NCBI GenBank assembly: GCA_009746045.1
Contig: RPFO01000154.1
Coordinates: forward strand, 7,163,193 to 7,227,192
Direction of reading: 5' to 3'
From: Mesostigma viride
Lineage: Eukaryota; Streptophyta; Mesostigmatophyceae; Mesostigmatales; Mesostigmataceae
Length of the DNA: 64,000 nt
Shown here: positions 39,848 to 48,929 of the stretch, one piece after another
Numbering within the stretch: position 1 is the stretch's first letter
How the letters are laid out: each line of letters begins with the position of its first letter
Made by a program: the position numbers and the translations under genes
The notes under the pieces: generated by a model
Told to the model about the DNA's origin: nothing
What the model saw: only the letters and a program-made list of their open reading frames with translations
Databases searched by the model: none

Positions 39848-40728
39848 ATGGACTCGTTACAAAACACAGTACCACGTTTGTCAAGGAGAAGGAAAGAATC
39901 CCTTAATAGACGTATACCTTATGGAATCTCTACAAGTCCCGTCTTGTGGTTCGACTTCTCAGACACTGGCACCATGACAGAGCTACGCGGGACGGCACAG
40001 GAAGTGTTTCTAGTGGAAGTGTGTACAGTACCACGTTTGTCAAGGAGAAGGAAAGAATCCCTTAATAGACGTATACCTTATGGAATCTCTACAAGTCCCG
40101 TCTTGTGGTTCGACTTCTCAGACACTGGCACCATGACAGAGCTACGCGGGACGGCACAGGAAGTGTTTCTAGTGGGACACTTTTTGGGACCATCAAATGC
40201 AAATCCTCGACCCATAAACTAGTCGCCAATTCAGACGCAGCAAGGCCAGTGTTTGTTGGAGCTCAAAAGAATGGACTTGGCACGGTGACATTTACAAGTG
40301 CTGGAGGCAGTGCTTTGATCCAGGACAGCTCCTTTAACTACAGCAAATATACCCTTGCCTATGTGACCAAACGTGATGCGCTTGCTTCGAATGGAAGAAC
40401 GTACGCCTCTCAAGTCCCAGGAGGCACTACATATGGTTCTCATCGACGTAACACGTCTCTCAACTTTAACTAATTTTCCAACTTACCTGCTCCCAATCTC
40501 ACCATGTATCTGGACTCTGCGCCATGGAGTGACTACCGACTAGTCGTCGAACGGTTCAGCGACTCGCAGAAAAAACTGTGGTCTAACTCGGTGGCCACGT
40601 ATTCAGCTGGCGGTACACCACCAAACGCGATTGGTGCGACAATATCTATCAACTGCACCATTGGAGCAGAAGGTCCTATAGCAACTTTGACAACCAGAAA
40701 ATGGGAGAGTTTCTCTTTTACGACATAG
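39848..40728 (+). pseudogene. Fibre/lectin-like virion gene, duplicated and frameshifted
   Basis: Starts MDSLQNTVPRLSRRRKES after a TATAATATAG box (about 39831). It contains SPVLWFDFSDTGTMTELRG, reminiscent of LamG/concanavalin-like attachment domains. In another frame it continues with FVGAQKNGLGTVTFTSAGGS and NYSKYTLAYVTKRDA, then in a third (40504-40728) with YLDSAPWSDYRLVVERFSDS to TAG. A 159-bp in-frame tandem duplication (39866-40183) lies near its start. A host-attachment role is inferred from domain flavour and position only. Confidence 0.5.
39866..40183 (+). repeat. 159-bp in-frame tandem duplication
   Basis: Sequence from ACAGTACCACGTTTGTCAAG to GTGTTTCTAGTGG at 39866-40016 recurs at 40025-40175 with no difference that I can see. 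The period of 159 bp equals 53 codons, so the frame is kept. Confidence 0.9.
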
Positions 40729-40869
40729 TCTGATCTGTCAGATAGCGATGTATCAACACTTTCTGCTGCATTAATGACCAGATGGGGGGTAGTCTAGATG
40801 TGTACAATTATCTATGTCTATATTAATGGAGTATCCGTTGTTTTATCAAATCCTTCTTGACTCTGATAA

Positions 40870-41331
40870 AGTTTTGATGCGGCCACAAGGGCGCGCGCGG
40901 AATTCGCCATCAAACCTGATCCTAGAGCCCCAATAATTGACGAGGATTGGAGAGGAGGGGGGCACACCGCTTATCTAATTGGCGTCGCTGGTGCGGCAGG
41001 GAAGAGTACTCTAGGAGTTATTTCTCCCAATTTTCGAGGGGCAGAAAACAACTTGGATGAGCACGCAGTGCTTTTTTCAGAAGTCTGCTCTGGTGGGGCA
41101 GTGGCGACAAATTACACGTGCATCAACGATCACAATTATATGAATCTGACGGATCCATATTATCTGTTTCGGAATGGTGGTCGTTTATCTTTAAGCCTCG
41201 TGCACCTCGACAGAGCGGCTGCGGCTACTAGCTACTCAGTTCCGACGGCCGTGACGAAATTCATTGTAATTTTGCGTTTCGAGAAAGTCCGAGGGCTAGA
41301 GAAAAAAAAATGTTCCTGCCATGGCAAGTAA
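40870..41331 (+). CDS. Viral reading frame of unknown function, start unclear
   Basis: Open from 40870 to TAA 41331 without an early ATG (first at 41053). The stretch IIDEDWRGGGHTAYLIGVAG and later EVCSGGAVATNYTCINDHNY and NGGRLSLSLVHLD look like real protein (beta-rich). It may be the C-terminal part of the fibre-like gene after a frame change, or a separate virion protein. Confidence 0.4.
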   Translation, partial: SFDAATRARAEFAIKPDPRAPIIDEDWRGGGHTAYLIGVAGAAGKSTLGVISPNFRGAENNLDEHAVLFSEVCSGGAVATNYTCINDHNYMNLTDPYYLFRNGGRLSLSLVHLDRAAAATSYSVPTAVTKFIVILRFEKVRGLEKKKCSCHGK

Positions 41332-41524
41332 TTTCTACGAATTATATATGGGTGGTTGCTTCGGAAAATTCACTCTCGTGGAGACTCTAGAATCTTCGTT
41401 CAGGCGATTGACAAGTGACCCAGTTGATTACTCGCACGCTTACGAGGCCGTTTACCTAAATTCACGCCCCAGAACTCGCCACGTGGTAGAGGCCACCTTA
41501 GACTTGCATCGCTCCGAAATTTAG
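41321..41524 (+). CDS. Short viral reading frame, unknown
   Basis: 67 codons (MASNFYELYMGGCFGKFTLV to TAG), overlapping the previous frame by 11 bp, as is common in compact viral genomes. No domain is recognised. Confidence 0.4.
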   Translation: MASNFYELYMGGCFGKFTLVETLESSFRRLTSDPVDYSHAYEAVYLNSRPRTRHVVEATLDLHRSEI

Positions 41525-41674
41525 CCAAGTTCGACACTTGTGCAAGTCCAGCCACCATCGCGTCCTGTCCAGGCCGTGCCAGCAGACGTAACGGACCTTT
41601 GCACACGGTGCACAAATAGGCAAAATCACGTGCAAGTCACGCATCTCACGTTGCCAAGCTCTCTGCCGGTAGCC

Positions 41675-42250
41675 ATGGCTTCCCGAAACGTAGGGCCTTG
41701 CGAGAAGGCGTTGGCCACGCTTGGAAAATACCTCGATAGTCTCGAGGACGGCCAGACAAAGATATCTGACCAGCTCGCACACCTTACGCACCAGGTCTCC
41801 CTTCTTTCCGGAAACGGAGGTGCTGTTGGAGGCACCGGACCTACCTGCGAGGTCTTCAAGATTCACGACGCCGGATATGACGATGTCGACCGCAAGACGC
41901 CAAAAATTTGCGTCGAGTGGGTCTACGAGAAGAATGCGGCAAAGCCGAGGAAGGTCGAGGACCGCCGCGAGTGGATCCGCCTCGACCAAGCCGACGGATG
42001 CGTTAAGATGGTTGACGAATTCCTCAATGGCTTCTCCAAGTCCAAGCGCCAGCCAGGCATTTCCCCCATTGCCCTCTACAAGGCATGGGAGGAGGCAAAG
42101 AAGGGTTTCGAGGACGCAAAGACCGCCACTTCCAATGGCAGGAAGAGGAGCCGCGAGGAAGCGTCAAGCTCCCACAGCCATGGCGACAAGAAGAAGTCCG
42201 CCTCGTACGTTATGAAGAGCCCGACTGGACACTCCAATGACAAGGAGTAG
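41675..42250 (+). CDS. Intact viral gene of unknown function (last rightward gene)
   Basis: ATG 41675 sits in a good context (GCCATGGCT) and gives 191 codons to TAG 42250; the frame could extend up to 41540. The N-terminal half is helical (CEKALATLGKYLDSLEDGQT). The middle has CVEWVYEKNAAKPRKVEDRR, and the C-terminus is highly charged with a nuclear-localisation-like GRKRSREEASSS. The gene is intact while most structural genes are not. I do not recognise the family; a nucleic-acid-associated role is only a guess. Confidence 0.6.
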   Translation: MASRNVGPCEKALATLGKYLDSLEDGQTKISDQLAHLTHQVSLLSGNGGAVGGTGPTCEVFKIHDAGYDDVDRKTPKICVEWVYEKNAAKPRKVEDRREWIRLDQADGCVKMVDEFLNGFSKSKRQPGISPIALYKAWEEAKKGFEDAKTATSNGRKRSREEASSSHSHGDKKKSASYVMKSPTGHSNDKE

Positions 42251-42520
42251 ATTGTCGTCTTGTTGACGACGGCAACGAGCTTGCCATTTCGCTCTTGTTG
42301 AGCTGATAACGAATGTAAACGTGTTATAATTTTTAATGAAATTGTTTATGCAGTATCAAACGCGTCAATATGTGCTGAAAACAATTTTCATTTCGTCTCG
42401 AAATGCAGTGCTAACTGCGAGTTATGCATCCAGAGTAAACCTCTCATGCATGGACGCAGGTCGTCTGGGATTCTTGCATAGGTCGTATGAGTTTTCAGAG
42501 GTTACACACTACACTCTGCA
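42251..42520. other. Viral intergenic end before the right TIR
   Basis: AT-rich sequence with a possible hairpin after the stop codon (GTCGTC...GACGAC at about 42253-42272) and a TTATAATTTTTAATG block. It ends in the TSD of the family A LINE (ACACTCTGCA, 42511-42520); viral sequence resumes at 45890. Confidence 0.45.
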
Positions 42521-43837
42521 ACGCCCTGACGGTGGGCGTTGGTTACGCACCCCACTCCGGCCACCCAGAACAAGACCGCAAGGACTTCTTTGCAGCGCTG
42601 GAGAACCTGGCGAACGGCATCCCTGGTCGCAATTAACTACCTCGCTCTGCTGCTGGACGCCAACGCCACGCTACCACCGGGTACTGGCGGATGTCAGCAC
42701 GCCCCCAACGGTCCGGTCTCCAATGCCAACACTGAACTTTTTGCTGATTTGCTTACGACATGCGATTTGGTCACTGCCAACACTCGCTTTCCACATAGTC
42801 CAGATGCTTTGGTCACACACACCTCGCCAACTGGCACTGAACGCTGCATTGACTATGTTGTAATGCGCAAGCGTCATCAAGGATCTGTACTAGCTGAGCA
42901 CTCGCTCGCATGTGCTCCCCCTGGTGCGCTCCGATCATCGCATCGTCACCGCCCGCATCCGCCTGCGATTCCCCTCGCCCTTTCGTAAGCACGTGGCACC
43001 ACCTGATTTGCGCACACTTCAGTTGCTCGAGAAATCTGACGACGCTCTGGAGGACTTCCCTGAAAAACGCGCCCGCAAGCGCGCCGCAGAGGCGTTCGTC
43101 CACGCTTTGGACATCCCGGCCAGCCACGCCCAGCTGTTCGCTGCCGGCCCGGCATCGGCCCTTCGGCACCTCGCTGACAAGCTGCCCGCGGCCGGGGCCC
43201 TACTGCCCCCCCGCCGCCCGCCCCGCTTCACCAGCCTGCACCGGCTCCCCGCCGTCATCCAGGCCCGGCAAGCCCTGCGCGACAACAGCGACCCCGCCCG
43301 CTCCGCCCGCCTCAAAGCCGATTACCACCAGAGTGAGATCGTACGTTATACGCGTTATACGGTCACGGTGGAGTATAATGTATAATACGGTATAATACGG
43401 TATAATACGGTATTATACGTTTTCGTACGGACACACTCAGAATACTCTGATTTTACACATTTTAAGACACCCACCATCAATCCACATGTTTTTAACACTG
43501 TTTTGGACATAATCCAAGGTTGCCCTACCCTCGGCTATACTCTATACGGTGGATATTGTGGACACGATCGATGTATTGCATGTAATACTGAGAATGTAAA
43601 CGTGCGCATGCATAATTGTGTGTATGTGTATATATGTGGCTTTATATTGGTTATGTTTACTTGGGTGCCTTCACTTTGATGCAAGTAATTATATATTTTA
43701 ATATATATATGTGGCTGTGCATGCACGCAAATACTACAGTGGTATACAATTAATGCATGTAGTATGTTTGCATGGTGCGATGCTATGTGAATATACTGAG
43801 CTGCATGTGACTACAGGTGTGTGACTCGTGGTGTGCA

Positions 43838-43930
43838 TTAATTAATTAATTAACTGAATTAATTAATTAATATTAATTAATCTCGTGTCCCCGTTGGGGA
43901 ACCACGGAGGCTAAACAGGTGGGGATGTGA
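43838..43930 (-). mobile_element. LINE family B tail inside the hAT-like element
   Basis: On the minus strand, the hairpin sequence around CCCCAACGGGGACACGAG is followed by several TTAATTAA blocks. This is the third nesting level inside the virus (virus, LINE A, hAT, LINE B). The 5' limit is unclear. Confidence 0.55.
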
Positions 43931-44830
43931 TAAGTAACTCACATATTCTCACCTTCCATACAACAACCTTGTTTTCCAGCAGGCTGAAGAGCATGACAGG
44001 CGTCTATGAGCTCGCCAGCTCCTTGCAACGGTGATGCCGCTCCCAGGCAGCTAGGGTCCTTGACTACGCAATATAGAATGTCTACCGTGTGAAAACCTCC
44101 ATACAGGAAGCGTAGCAAAGCCAGATAACTGCCCGATCAATTCTGGGTAGCTTTAGGAAGCATGGCATACGCAGCGTAAGGAAAACCATTGAAAGCTGCG
44201 GAAAATCTGATAGCACAACTGCAACAAGTGGAGAACAAAATAGCAAGAAAAACCCAGAAACGGCGCAAAAAGTTTCATGCCAGGTTCATTAAGAGCGCAA
44301 ACAGACTGGGCGGTGACATGCGGCAAATCAACGTACCACGGCCGGCATTATTTCCTACCCAGGCGCGCAAGAAAAGCCAGCCAGCCATGGATGGATTAAC
44401 CGCGGATCGCGCAGGCCTGAACGAAATCATTTTAGAAATGACAGGAAATGGCCGCAGATCGAAGATGCTTAGGTTATTTTCATGGTGTCCGTTACTAAAC
44501 GCCTCTTGCTGCATCAAAATAACCCACGAATGTGGAGTTCTACCGTCGCAGGCACACATGCTAGATTATTCATCGCGGCCAAATTGACGTTGGATGAGAC
44601 CCCCGTGCAAATCTGTACCAACAAAGGCAGCGAATTTGCAAATAGTGCAGATCTTGCTATGAAACATCATAATAGAACATCACTTTTAACCATCGGCTTA
44701 ATTTTTTCGCCTGTCGCCCGCCGGATTAGCCATATTTTAACGGAACGCACGTCGCCATGGCCACCTCCGCACGGTGCGCGCACTGTGCACCACAATGTCA
44801 AAATAAGATCGCGTCGAATTGTGAAAGTTC
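43931..44830. repeat. Unclassified decayed repeat, copy 2 (inside the hAT-like element)
   Basis: Shares blocks with 14030-15680 and 52400-54130: CCCAGGCGCGCAAGAAAAG (44359), and the end block CGCCATGGCCACCTCCGCAC (44752) followed by GTGCGCGCACTGTGCAC. Open frames in it show no domains. Confidence 0.5.
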
Positions 44831-45889
44831 AGACGGGTCAGTACTTATAGTAGAGATACGAAATCTGTGGCTTCAAATCGTTGCCCTGTCGTTCTGGCAT
44901 CCTAGCCGCGCAAAACGTAAAAAAACCGCGGAAAATACGGCATTATACGGTATTATACGGTATTATACGTCATTATGCGCTAAAACGTATTACGTATGAA
45001 AAATTATACGCTAAAAGCCAGCGTATTACGTATTATACCGTATTATACCGTATTATACGGCGTATGATCTCACACTGATTACCACTCGGCCATCCAGCAG
45101 GCGACCAAGGAGCAGGAGGACCTTCATGTCCGCGAGTACTTCGCCCACCTCAAGGACCAGCACGGCAAGTACGCCTGGACCCGCCTGCGTCACGCCCAAC
45201 GGCCCGCCGCGGCGGCGCGCAGCCGGCGCCGCGGACGCTCTCTGGCTCACCGCAGCAGCCGCTCGACCAGTGGTATTCCTCCCAGTCCCGGCTGCTCGGC
45301 GCCCCCCCGCCGCCTCCGCCGCTTGGCCCTCTGGCGGCCGCACGCCTGGCAGTAGCACCTGCGGACGTCCCTGCGCCGCCCACGCCGCCCGCCGCTGAGC
45401 AGGACTACACGTACCCAGCCCTGACGGGACCCCTGGCCGACCCCAACGAGCTCCCGCCGTTCACCGAGCTCGAGCTGAGCACCGCCGCCAAGCAACTCCG
45501 CTTCTATGCCGCCGTTGGACCTGACCAGCTCCCAGCCCCGGTGATTAAGCTGCTTTTCGTGATAGACTCGGCATGGACATGTGCTACACTAGACGTGACG
45601 GGCTCACCCCCGGGCAGCCTCCTGGTTTGTCTGTAATATGGAGGCAGATGGTGCGCAAGGATAGATGGCAAGTAGTGATGAAGGAGACCACCCCCAAGCC
45701 TGTGGGGGCTCCGCGTGTGACCAAGTATGGCATTCATAGCGATTCGGGCCGCGGTGCCCACACCCCTGTAACTAGGACCTAGATAGCTTATACCATCCAT
45801 TCCATCCCATGTTCCCCTCCCACTGCGGACTTATGCTCACGTGACGCAGTCACGTGTCTATTAATTAATTAATTAATTAACACTCTGCA

Positions 45890-47131
45890 CACCCCGCCGC
45901 GCGGCCCTTGCTGGGTCCGCCAACTCCCACGCACTGCTCGACCCTCCAGCACCTTACTAAATTTACTAAGCTAACTACGGGTTTTGGGTTTTCTTTGCGG
46001 GAAATTATGCAGGCGTGTGCATGCACTCTCACTCACGTCGAATAAAACATTATTTCCAACTGAAAATATCAATTTAGTAGTAAATATAGTTTCCCACGAG
46101 AAAACACAGCAAGCCCTCACAACTGAGGCCACCACCACCTGGCAGTCCCGCCACTGCTTGGCAGTCCGCGCCCCTCCGCTGCACCCCGGCTGGCCGGCCC
46201 CCATGGCCTTTCCCGTGGGAGATGGAATTATTGGTCATTTTGCCGTGGGAAACTACGTTTTCATAACCATTTGTCGTGGGAGACTATATTTACTACGTTT
46301 TTTGGGGGTTCTTTTTTTTGGAAATTCAGGTGTGTTTTTGGTGGTGCACACCTGAATTAATTTCCTAGGAATAAAACCCAAAACCCATAGTAAACTTAGT
46401 AAACATAGTTTCCCACGGGAAATGACTTAGTCCCATATCCCACACGCCTCACTCACCCTCTTATGGCATGGTGGGACTGGATGTCAGGTGGCTTGAATTT
46501 CCTAGAAAAAAAACCCAAAACCCATAGTAAACTTAGTAAATTTAGTCACCCTGGGATGCCAGCATAAGAGTCTACCACCATTTTCTGATACCACCATGGT
46601 CTCTATAAGGTCACCATAGCTACCCTGTACCACACAGGGTGTAGCACCTTGACCTCATGGCAGCTGGCTTGAATTTCCTAGAAAAAAAACCAAAAACCCA
46701 TAGTAAACTTAGTAAATTTAGTCACCATGGGATGCCAGCATAAGAGTCTACCACCATGGTCACTATAAGGTCACTATAGCTACCCTGTACCACACAGCAC
46801 CTGTAGCACCTTGACCTCATGGCAGCTGGCTTGAATTTCCTAGAAAGAAAAACCAAAAACCCATAGTAAACTTAGTAAATTTAGTCACAGTGGGAGTGTG
46901 ATAGCCAGGGGGGGGATGCCGTGGGTGTCTGGAGACGGTGTTAGGGTTTAGGGTTTAGGGTTTAGGGTTTAGGGTTTAGGGTTTAGGGTTTAGGGTTTAG
47001 GGTGATACCCCACCCTATAGGCCGCGGTCACTATAGGGTCACTATAGGGGTGGCAGATGCCATGCAGCATAAGGCTGGTGCCCTTCTGTGAGCCGCGATG
47101 ACGGAATGATGACGGAATGATGATGGAAGTG
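45890..47131 (-). repeat. Right terminal inverted repeat of the virus
   Basis: Reverse-complement partner of the left TIR. It is longer because a ~190-bp unit (from GGCTTGAATTTCCTAGAAA to the CACACAG block) occurs about three times (from 46488, 46666 and 46829) rather than about twice. The telomere-like array is also longer. The inner edge was shortened to CACCCCGCC by the family A LINE insertion at 42521-45889. Confidence 0.9.
46941..47002 (+). repeat. Telomere-like (TTTAGGG)n array in the right TIR
   Basis: About nine copies of TTTAGGG lie at the mirror position of the left array, in the opposite orientation. Both arrays show the G-rich strand running toward the outer virus end. Confidence 0.9.
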
Positions 47132-47905
47132 AATGAATTAATTAATTAATAGACACGTGACTGCGTCACGTGAGCATAGCTCCTCAGTTGGAGGGGAACA
47201 TGGGATGGAATGGATGGTGGAAGCTATCTAGGTCCTAGTTACAGGGGTGTGGGCACCGCGGCCCGAATCGCTATGAATGCCATACGCGGTCACACGCGGA
47301 GCCCCCACAGACTTGGGGGTGGTCTCCTTCATCACTACTTGCCATCTATCCTTGCGTACCATCTGCCTCCATATTACAGACAAACCAGGAGGCTGCCCGG
47401 ATGTGAGCCCGTCACGTCTAGTGTAGCACATGTCCATGCCGAGTCTGTCACGAAAAGTCCACGGGTGGCGGCCCTGCCGCGCGCAGCCTGGGGCACGCCA
47501 GGTGAGGACATATCTCCCAGGCTGGGCGGGCTTGGTGCCAGCTAGTCTATCTGATGTGTCTACCTGATCTGTGCGGGCCAGGTGCCCGGCTAGGCCCAGG
47601 CGCCTGTGCTTAAGAATGTGGGGAACATAGGGCAAATCAGTGTACAAATCCTCATTACTAATGTGCAAACCAAAGGGGATGTTAAGGGCCTTGCGCAGCG
47701 TCTTGGTGACATTGCCGTCGAGTCGTTGCTGCAGCTCCTGCGTCAGTGTCCAGGTCTCGGCGCCGTAGGTCAGGATCGTCAGAATGATGACCTTGAAGAG
47801 GTCACGCTTGACGATCCGGGGTAGGGCGGGGTTGCTCCACCAGCGGTGGTGGTCATGGAGTTGCGCCCACGCCATGCCGATCTGTGTTGTCAGGTCGTCC
47901 CTCAC
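47132..47905 (-). pseudogene. LINE family A ORF2 C-terminal fragment with 3' UTR and tail
   Basis: The minus strand encodes 225 open codons from 47905 to 47228: LTYGAETWTLTQELQQRLDG, LRKALNIPFGLHISNEDLY, HRRLGLAGHLARTDQ, PWTFRDRLGMDMCYTRRDGL. This is the region after the RT in RTE-like LINEs. The 3' UTR, hairpin GTGACGCAGTCAC and TTAATTAAT tail (47134-47150) follow and touch the outer edge of the viral TIR. The 5' part, including the RT, is missing. It is the best preserved copy of this family in the window. Confidence 0.85.
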
Positions 47906-48602
47906 AGTCGGGAAGCCAACTGCCGAGCAGCTTGAAGCGGCCTGAAGGAGGGTAGTTGACTTCGGTTCTGCTGTTTATGTATTAAAAAATATAATTACTT
48001 ACATCAGAGTAAAGGCACCCACGTAAAAGTAAACAAAGCCAACGCTAACAAGATATACCACGACAAAACAACTATTCAGCCGACATGGGACACTCGATCC
48101 ACACCGCGGAATGAAGTAAAACAGCCTAATAACCGTGCTGCGCCTCAAAGTCAGCTCGTGTGCGGCGGAGCAAGATGTCAGCCATAGCCCGCGTAATCGC
48201 TACCGAAAGGCGTTGGCGCCAATACGATGTCCAGGTCCGCGCTGACCAAGGGGCCCGCTGGCCCTCCAGGTCCAGGCGGTCCTCCCGGCGCCGGCAGCAC
48301 TCCTTGAAGAAGCATATGTAAACATATTCAAATTTGCTAATATTATAATATTTAAGAATATGTATACGGATTTAAGTTTGCTAATAGCCCGGCGCAATTT
48401 GTCCCCAGAGGAATAGCAAAATAAACGTATTGTCAACTAGAAGTTTGATCCACTGCTTGAGACGACTAGCGGTGACGAGCTTGGCGCTAGCTGTTGGTGT
48501 AACCTTGCACACTTCCTCAGCGGTAAGCCATGTTGCTACGGTCTTCTTCTGAGCATGAACGAGCATGGTAGGGCTAGACTGCAGCGGTCTGCAGCGTCAT
48601 GC
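47906..48602. other. Intergenic; tiny collagen-like ORF only
   Basis: No gene with clear homology. At 48227-48307 a 26-codon frame, MSRSALTKGPAGPPGPGG and on, has a Gly-X-Y run like collagen. It is too short to call, but could be a remnant of a collagen-like tail gene. Confidence 0.35.
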
Positions 48603-48637
48603 ATTAATTAATTAATTAATAGACACGTGACTGCGTC
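48603..48637 (-). mobile_element. LINE family A tail-only insertion
   Basis: A TTAATTAA tail plus half hairpin (GACACGTGACTGCGTCA on the + strand) is repeated directly by the next LINE tail at 48638-48680. Both follow GCGTCATGCA, which suggests insertion at, or duplication of, the same short site. Confidence 0.55.
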
Positions 48638-48929
48638 ATGCATTAATTAATTAATTAATAGACACGTGACTGCGTCACGTGAGCATAAGTCCTCAGTGGG
48701 AGGGGAACATGGGATGGAATGGATGGTGGAAGCTATCTAGGTCCTACAGGGTCAGCTCACTTCCTTAGTGATTTCGGCACCTCAATTAGTGACAAAATTC
48801 GGTTCATTAGTACGGTTTACCCGAGAAATCTGATCGGATACTGATTAGTGACAAATCGTACCCGACCAAATTCGATCCGAAAGCACTAACGACGCGAATA
48901 ATTAGTACATGCAACTCACTTCATTAGTA

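Larger units (their letters stand above)
43329..45077. mobile_element. Non-autonomous hAT-like DNA transposon, 8-bp TSD
   Basis: 1,749 bp with imperfect TIRs CAGAGTGAGATCGTACG (left) and CAGTGTGAGATCATACG (right, reverse complement), 15/17 identical. It is flanked by an exact 8-bp duplication ATTACCAC (43321-43328 and 45078-45085). A CAG start plus 8-bp TSD is the hAT signature. Next to both ends are subterminal repeats of TATAATACGG and its complement. No transposase is encoded; the interior holds a family B LINE tail and a copy of an unclassified repeat. Confidence 0.85.
42521..45889 (+). mobile_element. LINE family A copy lacking its RT domain, 10-bp TSD, at the TIR edge
   Basis: Flanked by ACACTCTGCA at 42511-42520 and 45880-45889 (the second copy is counted in the span). 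It is 5'-truncated within the endonuclease (VGVGYAPHSGHPEQDRKDFF). It continues through NTRF and SDHRIVTARIRL motifs, then a linker up to AAVGPDQLPAPVIK at about 45548. There it jumps directly to the ORF2 C-terminus (GMDMCYTRRDGL; 45560 onward), so the whole reverse transcriptase is deleted. The 3' UTR, hairpin CACGTGACGCAGTCACGTG and (TTAA)n tail follow. A hAT-like element (43329-45077) interrupts the linker. Several frameshifts are present. Confidence 0.85.
19612..47131. mobile_element. Endogenous Polinton-like virus (PLV) with TIRs and nested insertions
   Basis: Two inverted terminal repeats (19612-20733 and 45890-47131) enclose a primase-helicase, tyrosine recombinase, FtsK/A32-type packaging ATPase, penton-like minor capsid protein and double-jelly-roll-type major capsid protein. 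This set defines PLV/virophage-like dsDNA viruses. No DNA polymerase B or retroviral-type integrase is present, which separates it from classical Polintons. Genes run outward from a divergent point at 26778-26801. Insertions at 28511-33748, 34395-34679 and 42521-45889 are younger, each with a TSD. Subtracting them (5,238, 285 and 3,369 bp) leaves about 18.6 kb. Many genes carry frameshifts, which indicates an inactive copy or unpolished sequence. Confidence 0.9.

Noticed and set aside
40981-41016. P-loop-like GVAGAAGKST in a viral frame
   Set aside because: The spacing does not match GxxxxGK[ST] and no Walker B follows; the context is a beta-rich virion-type protein.
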